From contig DMCS01000028.1 of assembly GCA_003445715.1 (NCBI GenBank), positions 1 to 8,414 on the forward strand: a stretch of DNA of 8,414 nucleotides, read 5' to 3'. A program made the translations under genes and the position numbers. The DNA is from Candidatus Mesolinea sp. (GTDB lineage Bacteria > Chloroflexota > Anaerolineae > Anaerolineales > Anaerolineaceae). The notes beneath the pieces are model-generated. The model had not been told where the DNA came from, ran no database searches, and was given only the letters and a program-made list of their open reading frames with translations. Below are positions 1 to 6,711 of this stretch, in pieces (the first letter of the stretch is position 1; each line of letters opens with the position of its first letter).

Positions 1-20
1 GGGAGAGGGCAGGGTGAGGG
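1..20. repeat. G-rich stretch, possible edge of a dispersed intergenic repeat
   Basis: The first 20 bases are almost pure purine (GGGAGAGGGC then AGGGTGAGGG). From memory, this pattern resembles G-rich repeats of the type GGGAGAGGG...GGGTGAGGG that occur between genes in many bacteria, including Chloroflexota. The window edge cuts it, so neither its full length nor a second copy can be seen, and its identity as a repeat is inferred. Confidence 0.35.
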
Positions 21-36
21 TAACCGTGATATATAT

Positions 37-64
37 TTGACAATGAGATTTACAAAAATAAATC
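37..64 (+). promoter_or_regulatory. Possible sigma-70-like promoter for the oxidoreductase gene
   Basis: A perfect -35 hexamer TTGACA lies at 37-42. The best -10 at acceptable spacing is TAAATC at 59-64 (16-base spacer), which matches only three of six consensus positions. Transcription would start near base 71, at the foot of the hairpin at 70-107. The good -35 and poor -10 make this tentative. Confidence 0.3.
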
Positions 65-69
65 ATTAT

Positions 70-112
70 GCAAGTCAGGTTGAGTTTTCAACACCCTCAA
101 TACTTGCTTTTT
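70..112 (+). terminator. Hairpin followed by five Ts in front of the oxidoreductase gene
   Basis: GCAAGT (70-75) pairs with ACTTGC (102-107), and inside it TTGAG (80-84) pairs with CTCAA (96-100). The outer arm is followed at once by TTTTT (108-112). An alternative inner stem, GTTGA with TCAAC, is also possible. The stem is only moderately stable. It could terminate a gene lying before the window, or be a leader hairpin or attenuator for the gene starting at 151. The sequence alone does not decide. Confidence 0.42.
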
Positions 113-150
113 GGCTAGAAAAAAATTAATCTGGAGAATGGAATTAGGGT

Positions 151-1470
151 ATGACGGAAACGAGCAAACGCATCGCGATAATTGGCGCTGGGATTGGCGG
201 GATGAGCGCGGCTTATGACCTGATCAACGCTGGCAAACATGTGGTCATCTACGAAGCCTCAGATCACCCTGGCGGCTTAGCTGCGGGTTTTAAGGAACCG
301 CATTGGGATTGGTCTGTGGAGCGCTATTACCACCACTGGTTTACCTCGGATAAATACATGCTTGGCTTGATCGATGAACTAGGCTGGTCAGACCAGGTGA
401 TCTTTCCCAAGCCCATCAGCGTGATGTATTACAAGGGCAAGTTTTACCCTTTTGATTCCATCCCGGCGGCAATTATGTACCCCGGCTTAGGCTGGGGGAT
501 CAATAAGATCCGCTTTGGTTTTGTGGGGCTTTACCTGCGCCTGACAAACAACTGGCGCGCGCTGGAGAAAACCACCACGGACGCCTGGATGCGCGCTAAA
601 GCCGGCGATAAGGTCTACGAAGCGATGTGGGAGCCGATGATGGTGGGCAAGTTTGGCGAGCGCTATGCCAAAGAGGTTAACATGGCTTGGATGTGGGCGC
701 GCTTGCACTCGCGCAGCACGCGCTTGGGCACGTTTATCGGCGGCTTCCAAGCCTTTGCGGATAAATTCGCGGCTGAGCTGCAACGCCGCGGGGTGGAAAT
801 CCATTACGAGATGCCAGTACAGAGTATCACGCGGCAGGAAAATGGCAAACTGCAAGTGCAGTTCATGGACCAGGCGCCAGAATTATTTGACCAGGTGCTG
901 GTGACGCTCTCACCGGGGATGATGGCGAAGCTGACCCCGGATTTGCCCAAAGACTACCTGAGCGGGCTGCTGAGCCTCAAGAATATGGGCGCCGTGGTGA
1001 TGACGCTTTCGCTCTCGCACGCGCTCTCGCCCGAGGGATACTACTGGTACAACATCCCCAAGCAAGTCGGTTTTCCGTTCCTCTCGCTGGTGGAGCATAC
1101 TAATTTCCTCAAGCCGGAATATTTTGGCGGGGATCACATCCTTTATATTGGAGATTACCTTGAGGTGGACCACCCAAACTTCCAGAAGAGCGATGAGCAG
1201 CTGTTAGCTGAATTCTTGCCACACCTGACCAAGATTAACCCGCAGTTCAGCCCCGATTGGGTCAAAAAGGTGTGGGTCAGCAAGACCCCCTACGCTCAAC
1301 CCATTCCGCTGGTGAACCACTCCGAAAATATTCCGGCGGTCAAGACGCCTGTGCCCGGGGTTTACTTTGCCAGTATGAGCCAGGTCTACCCCTGGGACCG
1401 CGGCACCAACTTTGCAGTGGAGATCGGGCGGCGGGCAGCCCGCATGATGCTTGAGGAATTAAAACCGTAG
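151..1470 (+). CDS. FAD-dependent oxidoreductase, protoporphyrinogen oxidase/amine oxidase superfamily
   Basis: A 439-residue flavoprotein, probably soluble since there is no signal peptide. Residues 8-19 (IAIIGAGIGGMS) form the N-terminal Rossmann dinucleotide-binding motif, followed by the acidic ribose-binding strand end and GG pair (VVIYEASDHPGG). The C-terminal FAD motif is GVYFASMSQVYPWDRGTNFAVEIG near residues 406-430. This architecture belongs to the HemY/phytoene desaturase/amine oxidase group. The substrate cannot be read from sequence, and no haem or carotenoid gene is visible nearby, so I give no symbol. An in-frame TAG at 145-147 makes ATG 151 the earliest ATG start, just ahead of the Rossmann strand. 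Ribosome binding is unusual: GGAG at 133-136 is 14 bases away and AGGG at 146-149 is almost touching the start. No strong terminator follows; the nearest candidate is the palindrome at 1541-1552. Confidence 0.85.
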   Translation: MTETSKRIAIIGAGIGGMSAAYDLINAGKHVVIYEASDHPGGLAAGFKEPHWDWSVERYYHHWFTSDKYMLGLIDELGWSDQVIFPKPISVMYYKGKFYPFDSIPAAIMYPGLGWGINKIRFGFVGLYLRLTNNWRALEKTTTDAWMRAKAGDKVYEAMWEPMMVGKFGERYAKEVNMAWMWARLHSRSTRLGTFIGGFQAFADKFAAELQRRGVEIHYEMPVQSITRQENGKLQVQFMDQAPELFDQVLVTLSPGMMAKLTPDLPKDYLSGLLSLKNMGAVVMTLSLSHALSPEGYYWYNIPKQVGFPFLSLVEHTNFLKPEYFGGDHILYIGDYLEVDHPNFQKSDEQLLAEFLPHLTKINPQFSPDWVKKVWVSKTPYAQPIPLVNHSENIPAVKTPVPGVYFASMSQVYPWDRGTNFAVEIGRRAARMMLEELKP

Positions 1471-1540
1471 AGCGCGTAGGTTTAATCCTGGAAAATTCGT
1501 GTTTCCTAATTTGGGTTTACTATATAGAAATCTAGCTGCT

Positions 1541-1552
1541 TTTGGCGCCAAA
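1541..1552. promoter_or_regulatory. 12-base perfect palindrome, operator or weak terminator
   Basis: TTTGGCGCCAAA is perfectly self-complementary. The flanks extend it (GCT on the left, GC on the right) with one extra T. A run of five Ts follows at 1560-1564 after the spacer ACCGA. It could be a binding site for a dimeric regulator, or a weak terminator for the oxidoreductase transcript 70 bases upstream. Confidence 0.3.
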
Positions 1553-1609
1553 GCACCGATTTTTACAGCGTATAGATAGCAGATTGTATAGCTAAGATTT
1601 GCTTAGTAC

Positions 1610-1662
1610 CACCCATATATAGGGGTGCTCACCAAGTTAAATTCTGCTAAATAGGGTGAGCA
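1610..1662. promoter_or_regulatory. Overlapping dyads sharing one arm
   Basis: CACCC (1610-1614) can pair with GGGTG (1623-1627) across an 8-base loop. TGCTCACC (1626-1633) can instead pair perfectly with GGTGAGCA (1655-1662) across 21 bases. Because the arms overlap at 1626-1627, the two pairings compete. The 8-base dyad could also be a regulator site. It lies upstream of the candidate dnaA promoter, so a DNA operator is at least as likely as an RNA switch. Confidence 0.3.
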
Positions 1663-1770
1663 AGAAATCATCTTAAGAATTTATTAATAGGTTTAACGAA
1701 AAAATAGCTTTTTAAAGTTTTCGAATCTTAAAGAAACCTCAACTTTTAAGCAAATCTCCAGTCGATTTTG

Positions 1771-1799
1771 TTGTTTCTGAGCCAAGTCGGTGTTAGAAT
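1771..1799 (+). promoter_or_regulatory. Candidate sigma-70-like promoter of dnaA
   Basis: TTGTTT (1771-1776) and TAGAAT (1794-1799) are separated by exactly 17 bases. The -10 matches five of six consensus positions and the -35 three of six. An A/T-rich stretch lies just upstream and could act as an UP element. Transcription would begin near 1806, giving dnaA a leader of about 140 bases. Confidence 0.45.
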
Positions 1800-1826
1800 T
1801 TGCTTACCGTTTTCAATTGAGACAAT

Positions 1827-1850
1827 CGATCGCATTTTTATAGCGAATCG
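1827..1850 (+). other. First leader hairpin of dnaA
   Basis: CGATCGC (1827-1833) pairs with GCG (1843-1845) plus ATCG (1847-1850), with one bulged A at 1846 and a 9-base A/T loop. It lies in the predicted dnaA leader directly before the second hairpin and shares its last base with it. Confidence 0.35.
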
Positions 1851-1882
1851 AGCGTGAATTACTACATTCGATACGCTCTTTT
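1850..1882 (+). terminator. Terminator-like hairpin inside the dnaA leader
   Basis: GAGCGT (1850-1855) pairs with ACGCTC (1873-1878), and inside it GAAT (1856-1859) pairs with ATTC (1866-1869), leaving loop TACTAC and a 3-base bulge GAT. TTTT follows directly at 1879-1882. This is the form of a weak intrinsic terminator, placed between the candidate promoter and the dnaA start, so it could attenuate dnaA expression. The four-T tail and the bulge limit confidence. Confidence 0.35.
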
Positions 1883-1934
1883 AAGTATTGATATTTTAGG
1901 AAAACTCTCCCCTTTTTTTCAGACGTGGGGAATT

Positions 1935-1944
1935 AAGGAGAAGG
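1935..1944 (+). promoter_or_regulatory. Ribosome binding site of dnaA
   Basis: AAGGAGAAGG is a strong Shine-Dalgarno sequence. Two ATG codons follow back to back at 1946 and 1949. The core AAGGAG (1935-1940) lies 5 bases from the first and 8 from the second, so either may be used. Just upstream, TCCCC (1908-1912) can pair with GGGGA (1927-1931). Confidence 0.75.
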
Positions 1945-1945
1945 C

Positions 1946-3283
1946 ATGATGAATGCTCAACAGGCATGGCAAGCTACCCTCGGACAACTGCAGATGGAAC
2001 TTTCACGCGCGGCTTATGACACATGGGTGAAACATACACAGCTGATCAACTACGATGAGCAAACTGCAGCCTTTACCTTGGGTGCCGCCAATGCCTATGC
2101 CTGTGATTGGTTGGAAAGCCGCCTCAAATCTACGCTGATCAATAAACTCAGTGGCATGATGGCAAGACCAGTGGAAGTCTCCTTTAAAGTATGGGCTGCT
2201 CCCTCAGCCCAACAACCGGAAGAGTATATAAGCAATCAAAAACCAGTTGCGTCTGTTGAATCAAATAACCTTGAGACGCACTTAGCCAGCAAATATCGCT
2301 TTGATAATTTCGTTGTCGGTCCCAATAATCGTTTAGCCCATGCTGCCAGCTTGGCTGTGGCAGAGCAGCCGGCGCGGGCTTATAATCCCCTTTTTCTGTA
2401 TGGTGGCGTTGGGCTGGGCAAGACCCACATTTTGCATGCCATCGGCAATGCCGTTTTGCCGCGCGGGATGCAGGTACTGTATGTCTCTTCGGAAGAGTTC
2501 ACTAACGACCTCGTCAATGCTATCCGCACCAAGACAACTGCGGCTTTCCGGGAGAAATACCGCCAGGTGGATGTGCTGCTCATCGATGATATTCAGTTCA
2601 TCTCTGGCAAGGACGCCACCCAAGAGGAATTTTTCCACACGTTTAATACCTTGCATGGGCAGGATAAGCAAATTGTGATGACATCCGACCGCGCACCCAA
2701 ATCGATGAGCACCTTAGAGGAACGACTGCGTTCGCGCTTCGAATGGGGGCTGACGGTGGACATCCAACCCCCGGATTATGAAACCCGTTTAGCCATTTTG
2801 CGCGCCAAAGCCGAAAAAGTTCACCGCGATGTGCCCGCAGAGGTGATCGAAATGATTGCCCGCGAGATCCAAAGCAACATCCGTGAATTGGAAGGCGCAT
2901 GGAACCGCGTTCTGGCTTATGCTGAACTAACCGGAGAAAAGCTCACATTGCAGATGGCAAATAATGCTTTAGCCGACTTCTTCCCACAGCATCCAGATGT
3001 TGCCCCCGAGGATGTCATTGCAGCTGTTTCGCGGTTTTTTGGCGTTTCCCCTGAGCGCATGCTGAGCAAAGACCGCTCTAAAGATATTGCCTTGCCACGC
3101 CAGATTGCGATGTACCTGCTACGCGAGCAGGCTGGTGTATCCCTGCCCAAGATTGGCGAGGAATTGGGCGGGCGCGATCACACCACTGTGATTTATGCCT
3201 GCGATAAGGTCGCCAATTTGATCGAGCGGGATGAACGCCTCCGCCGGCAGGTGCTGCAGCTGAGCGAGAAAATCTTTGGCTAA
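1946..3283 (+). CDS. dnaA: Chromosomal replication initiator protein DnaA
   Basis: Cytoplasmic AAA+ ATPase that binds DnaA boxes, melts the origin and loads the helicase. All four domains are visible in 445 residues. Domain I is about 1-85 (helicase and partner contacts) and domain II is a short linker of about 90-115. The AAA+ domain III has Walker A GGVGLGKT at 153-160, Walker B LLIDDIQF at 211-218, sensor I IVMTSD at 243-248, the arginine finger in LRSRF (R264) and sensor II NIRELEG (R313). Domain IV carries the DnaA signature GGRDHTTVIYACDKV from 408. Every key residue is intact, and the length is normal with a short linker. Unlike the common arrangement, dnaN does not follow; polA runs toward it, with five bases between stop codons and no terminator. 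Regulation may involve the structured leader upstream. Confidence 0.97.
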   Translation: MMNAQQAWQATLGQLQMELSRAAYDTWVKHTQLINYDEQTAAFTLGAANAYACDWLESRLKSTLINKLSGMMARPVEVSFKVWAAPSAQQPEEYISNQKPVASVESNNLETHLASKYRFDNFVVGPNNRLAHAASLAVAEQPARAYNPLFLYGGVGLGKTHILHAIGNAVLPRGMQVLYVSSEEFTNDLVNAIRTKTTAAFREKYRQVDVLLIDDIQFISGKDATQEEFFHTFNTLHGQDKQIVMTSDRAPKSMSTLEERLRSRFEWGLTVDIQPPDYETRLAILRAKAEKVHRDVPAEVIEMIAREIQSNIRELEGAWNRVLAYAELTGEKLTLQMANNALADFFPQHPDVAPEDVIAAVSRFFGVSPERMLSKDRSKDIALPRQIAMYLLREQAGVSLPKIGEELGGRDHTTVIYACDKVANLIERDERLRRQVLQLSEKIFG

Positions 3284-3288
3284 AGCCT

Positions 3289-6108
3289 CTACTCTGTTGT
3301 ATTCTCCAGAGCCTCAAAGAGCGTATCGCTAAGCGGCTCCAACTCACCCCAATTATCGCCGATGCGCGTTTCGGTCACCAAAGGCACATCTAACTGCATG
3401 GTGTGTTCCATCACCTCTCGGGCAATCCGAACGGTTTTCTCCAAGTCAGCCTCAGGGACTTCAAAAATCAGCTCATCATGAATCTGCAAAAGCATATCCC
3501 CATGCAAGTTAGCCTGCTCAAAAGCCGGGGGTAGCTGGATCATAGCCAGTTTGATAATATCGGCAGCTGTACCTTGAATAGGTGCATTGATGGCTTCTCG
3601 TTCTTCACGCTGGCGCAGCACGTTGTTGGTGCCTTTTTGTAAGTTGGGGAAATAGCGACGGCGGCCTAAAAGCGTTTCCACGTAGCCTTGCTTGGCAGCT
3701 AATTGCTTCGTGTGCTCCAGCCACTCACGCACCTTGGGGAAGGTCTCGAAGTAGCTCTTGACGAAATTCTCGGCTTCTGCCAGAGTAAGGCCAGTGGTGA
3801 GCGTGAGCCCGTAAGGTGTCATCCCATAAATCAGCCCAAAGTTGATCGCCTTGGCATGCCGGCGTTGCGTCTTATCGACTTGATCTAAGGGCACGTGGTA
3901 AATCGCGGCAGCTGTGGCGGCGTGAATGTCTTGTCCCTTACGGAATGCCTCAATCATGGCTTCATCTTTCGAAATATGTGCCACGATGCGCAGCTCAATC
4001 TGAGAATAGTCCACTGAGAGCAGTTTATGCCCAGGTGCTGCGATAAAACCCTGGCGCACGCGGTTGCCGATCTCGGTGCGCGTGGGGATGTTTTGCAGAT
4101 TGGGGTCTTGGGAGGCAATCCGGCCGGTTGCTGTCCCAGTCTGGTTGAAAGAGGTATGCACACGGCCGGTCTTAGGGTTGATCTGCTGGGGGAGTGCATC
4201 GACGTATGTCGACTTGAGTTTTATAAGCTCGCGATAGTCCAAAATTTCTGCGATGATGGGATGCTGGGGGCGCATGGCTTCCAGCACGCTGGCAGCTGTG
4301 GAGAGCCTGCCGCTGCTCGTTCGATGAGATCGGTCGGGCGGTTCCAAGCCCAAGCGCTTGAAAAGCACATCGGAAAGCTGCTGGGGCGAGTTGATATTAA
4401 AGCGCTCGCCGACGTGGCTATAAATTTGGTCTTCGAGACGCGCCAGCTGCTCTTGCAATTCCTTAGAGAATTTCTCGAAGAAAGCTTTATCGAGCAGGAT
4501 CCCCTTCTCTTCCATTGCAGCCAAAACCGGGATGAGCTTGACTTCTACGTTGGCGTTGAGTTGGCTGGCATTCCTCTCTTCCAGTTCTTTTTCCAAGGGT
4601 TCGACCAAGCGAAGGGTCATTACCGCATCGCCCACTGCATAGGGAGCAGCTTTTTCAATCTTTACTTCTGCCATGCTGATTTGCTTTTTGCCTTTGCCAA
4701 TAAGTTCTTCGATGTGGGTCATTTCCACACCCAAGCGCTGCCAAGCCAAAGTCTTGAGGCCTAAGCTGCGCGAATCGGGGTTGATCAGCCATTCGGCGAT
4801 CATCGTATCAAATGTGATGGGGTGTAGATCAAAGCCGGCGCCATGCAGGCAAATTAAATCATATTTGCTGTTGTGCCCCACTTTGCCAATCTCTGTGTTC
4901 TCAAAGAGTGGTTTGAGCGCTTCCTTTAGAGTATCTAAGGGCAGTTGTTTGCCAGCATTATGCCCAACAGGCAGGTAATAACCTACCTGCGGTTCACCAG
5001 CTAAGGAAATACCGACCAGCTCGGCTTGGGTAGGGATCATGCTGGTTGTTTCGGTGTCAAAAGCGATGCGCTTAGAGCGGGAAAGCATGTCCACGCAGGC
5101 TTGCAGCTTATCTTCGCTATTAACGATGATAGTTTCGAAATAACTTTGGTTTGGTTTGTCGTTATCTGTTGGTTGTTCGTCAAAAAGTGATCCCTGCTTG
5201 GCACCAGAAAGGCTGGGTTGTAGCTTTTTCTCGACTGTGCGCAAGCGCTGAGTGAGCGTGCGGAATTCCAATTCGTGGAAAAGTTCTTCAACAGCCTTGG
5301 GATTGAAGCGTGAGATCTCTGCCTGAGAAAGATCCACTTTGACGCCTAGATCGGTGCGGATGCGCGCAAGGTCTCGGCTCAGATAGGCAGAATCTTTGCC
5401 CGCACGGAGCAGTTCAGCAGTGTGCCCACCGATTTCATCGAGGTGAGCGTAGATTTCATCCAAGGTTGGGTATTGCTCTAAGAGTTTGACCGCGGTTTTC
5501 TCGCCAATACCTTTTACACCTGGAATATTGTCAGAAGGGTCACCAACCAGGGCTTTATAATCAACCACCTGTTCGGGGTAAACCCCTAATTTCTTTTTTA
5601 CGTCTTCCGGAAAAAATTCCTCGCTGCTGTTGGTGCGGCTGTTGGGCAGCGCCACAACGATGCGGTTGGTCACAAGCTGAAGCAAGTCCCGGTCCCCTGT
5701 GATGATTTTGACGCCTAACCCTTCTTGCTCTGCAGCCCACTTCGCCAAGCTGCCAATGACGTCATCAGCTTCGTAATTTTCAATCTCAACACGCGGAATA
5801 TTAAAAGCATCAATCATCTCGCGGATCCGTTCGATTTGTCCGCGCAAATCCTCCGGCATCTTGGCACGTGTGGCTTTATATTCGGGGTAAAGGTCATGCC
5901 GAAAGGTGCGGCCAGTATCGAAAGAAACAGCCAAATAGTCTGGCTGCTCCTGTTCCAGAATACGTAAGAGTGTATTGGCAAAGCCAAAAACACCCGCTGT
6001 AGGCTCGCCACGACTGGTTGCCCAACGGGCAGTGCCGCCTGAGGTTAAGGCGAAATAAGCCCGATAAGCTAAGGCATGGCCGTCGATGAGATAGAGTATT
6101 TTAGGCAT
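3289..6108 (-). CDS. polA: DNA polymerase I with 5'-nuclease, proofreading and polymerase domains
   Basis: 939 residues; fills gaps, removes RNA primers and serves repair. The 5'-nuclease domain (about 1-290) has D9, D64, E113/D115/D116, D139/D141 and the helix-hairpin-helix region VGDPSDNIPGVKGIG with D190 and D193. The 3'-5' exonuclease domain (about 325-510) keeps all catalytic motifs: DTE (D351, E353), NSKYD (D417) and YAVGD (Y490, D494). It should therefore proofread, unlike Taq-type enzymes. The polymerase domain has motif A VDYSQIELR (D700), the O-helix KAINFGLIYG (K753, F757, Y761) and motif C IHDE (D878). F757 is the residue that in this family disfavours dideoxynucleotides. GAGGT lies seven bases before the ATG, which is at 6108-6106. 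The gene upstream on the same strand ends 44 bases away, suggesting co-transcription. No terminator separates its 3' end from dnaA. Confidence 0.97.
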   Translation of the reverse strand: MPKILYLIDGHALAYRAYFALTSGGTARWATSRGEPTAGVFGFANTLLRILEQEQPDYLAVSFDTGRTFRHDLYPEYKATRAKMPEDLRGQIERIREMIDAFNIPRVEIENYEADDVIGSLAKWAAEQEGLGVKIITGDRDLLQLVTNRIVVALPNSRTNSSEEFFPEDVKKKLGVYPEQVVDYKALVGDPSDNIPGVKGIGEKTAVKLLEQYPTLDEIYAHLDEIGGHTAELLRAGKDSAYLSRDLARIRTDLGVKVDLSQAEISRFNPKAVEELFHELEFRTLTQRLRTVEKKLQPSLSGAKQGSLFDEQPTDNDKPNQSYFETIIVNSEDKLQACVDMLSRSKRIAFDTETTSMIPTQAELVGISLAGEPQVGYYLPVGHNAGKQLPLDTLKEALKPLFENTEIGKVGHNSKYDLICLHGAGFDLHPITFDTMIAEWLINPDSRSLGLKTLAWQRLGVEMTHIEELIGKGKKQISMAEVKIEKAAPYAVGDAVMTLRLVEPLEKELEERNASQLNANVEVKLIPVLAAMEEKGILLDKAFFEKFSKELQEQLARLEDQIYSHVGERFNINSPQQLSDVLFKRLGLEPPDRSHRTSSGRLSTAASVLEAMRPQHPIIAEILDYRELIKLKSTYVDALPQQINPKTGRVHTSFNQTGTATGRIASQDPNLQNIPTRTEIGNRVRQGFIAAPGHKLLSVDYSQIELRIVAHISKDEAMIEAFRKGQDIHAATAAAIYHVPLDQVDKTQRRHAKAINFGLIYGMTPYGLTLTTGLTLAEAENFVKSYFETFPKVREWLEHTKQLAAKQGYVETLLGRRRYFPNLQKGTNNVLRQREEREAINAPIQGTAADIIKLAMIQLPPAFEQANLHGDMLLQIHDELIFEVPEADLEKTVRIAREVMEHTMQLDVPLVTETRIGDNWGELEPLSDTLFEALENTTE

Positions 6109-6152
6109 AGTAACCTCGGTTTATAGATGTATTCGATCGGCTTTTAAGATAA

Positions 6153-6680
6153 TCAAAAAACTTGATACCAGAAAACTTTATTTGGAGAGTCAGCTGCTGG
6201 GTCTGCGTGTGGGTGCTTCATTGTGTTGCTGCCTGCCTCAGGCTGGAAAAGCTCATCCTGCCAGGAGCCACTACCCATGCTGTCGCCTGAGCGCAGCCGC
6301 AACCCAGTTAGGTCTGGCATGCTTGGCTGTGGGCGTTCTGCAGCGTCGAGTTGCTGCAGAAGCTGCCGGCTGGCTTGCTCGGCAGTGCTTAAGCTGGTCT
6401 CGAGCGGAAAAACCAGCAGGCAAAAACTCTCGCTATCCATTGCCTGCGCCAGGACTAACACGGGCTCTTGCCCTTTTTCGTCCAGAGGTAAAAGGTGAAA
6501 CTCTGGGATAGAAAGCTGGCCGTCTGTGCCAGCCTGAACCACCGGTAGGAGTTCTGTGGGCTCAAAAGCAAGCCCTGGCTGGGTGCTCGTAATAAGCTGT
6601 CCCTCTTTGAGCAACATGCCGGCTAATGCCTTGCTCTCTTGGATTGTTTTGGTTAAGATGGCTTCCAAATCTATGGACAC
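6153..6680 (-). CDS. Uncharacterised protein, possible Roadblock/LC7-like fold, upstream of polA
   Basis: I do not recognise this 175-residue protein by name. It has no signal peptide or membrane segment. By eye, residues 1-115 follow a helix (DLEAILTKTIQESKAL), two short strands (GMLLKEGQLITST), a helix (PTELLPVVQAG), three strands (FHLLPL, PVLVLAQAM, SFCLLVFPL) and a helix (TAEQASRQLLQQL). That order matches Roadblock/LC7 domains, which are regulators and partners of small GTPases, but no GTPase gene is nearby. Residues 116-165 look like a disordered linker rich in S, P, G and D, and the tail ends in an aromatic patch, VFWYQVF. The coordinates use the GTG at 6680-6678, which has no visible ribosome binding site. 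A strong one (6718-6712) instead faces an in-frame CTG at 6704-6702, which would give 183 residues. The gene ends 44 bases before polA, so the two are probably one operon. Confidence 0.7.
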   Translation of the reverse strand: MSIDLEAILTKTIQESKALAGMLLKEGQLITSTQPGLAFEPTELLPVVQAGTDGQLSIPEFHLLPLDEKGQEPVLVLAQAMDSESFCLLVFPLETSLSTAEQASRQLLQQLDAAERPQPSMPDLTGLRLRSGDSMGSGSWQDELFQPEAGSNTMKHPHADPAADSPNKVFWYQVF

Positions 6681-6711
6681 TTTCAGCTTGCCCGCAGAAC
6701 TCAGCGAGCAT

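Larger units (their letters stand above)
1471..1945. other. AT-rich 475-base intergenic region upstream of dnaA
   Basis: No credible coding frame or RNA gene is seen here. The region holds a palindrome (1541-1552), overlapping dyads (1610-1662), an A/T-rich stretch (about 1660-1760), a candidate promoter (1771-1799) and a hairpin-rich leader (1827-1931). I scanned for DnaA boxes (TTATNCACA and its complement) and found none. A replication origin is therefore not supported despite the position next to dnaA. Confidence 0.7.

Noticed and set aside
43..129. Small open frame of 28 codons before the oxidoreductase; the frame is open from base 1
   Set aside because: No ribosome binding site precedes the ATG, the frame runs through the G-rich repeat and the hairpin, and the peptide shows no motif. 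A chance open stretch is more likely than a gene tail, although the window edge prevents certainty.
2631..2639. TTTTCCACA, a relaxed DnaA-box match
   Set aside because: It is a single copy inside the dnaA coding sequence, where it encodes conserved Phe-Phe-His residues of the AAA+ domain. There is no cluster around it.
3292..3311. CTCTG...CAGAG hairpin at the dnaA-polA junction
   Set aside because: Five pairs, a ten-base loop and no T tail on either strand; it does not qualify as a terminator.
4027..4764. A 245-codon open frame on the plus strand opposite polA
   Set aside because: It lies entirely antisense to the conserved exonuclease and polymerase parts of polA, its product has no recognisable motif and it is rich in residues typical of reverse-frame translation. 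It is a shadow of polA codon use.
6153..6175. Small A/T hairpin (ATCAA with TTGAT) at the end of the small gene, as a terminator before polA
   Set aside because: The stem is five A/T-rich pairs with no real T tail, so it is too weak to separate the two genes into different transcripts.
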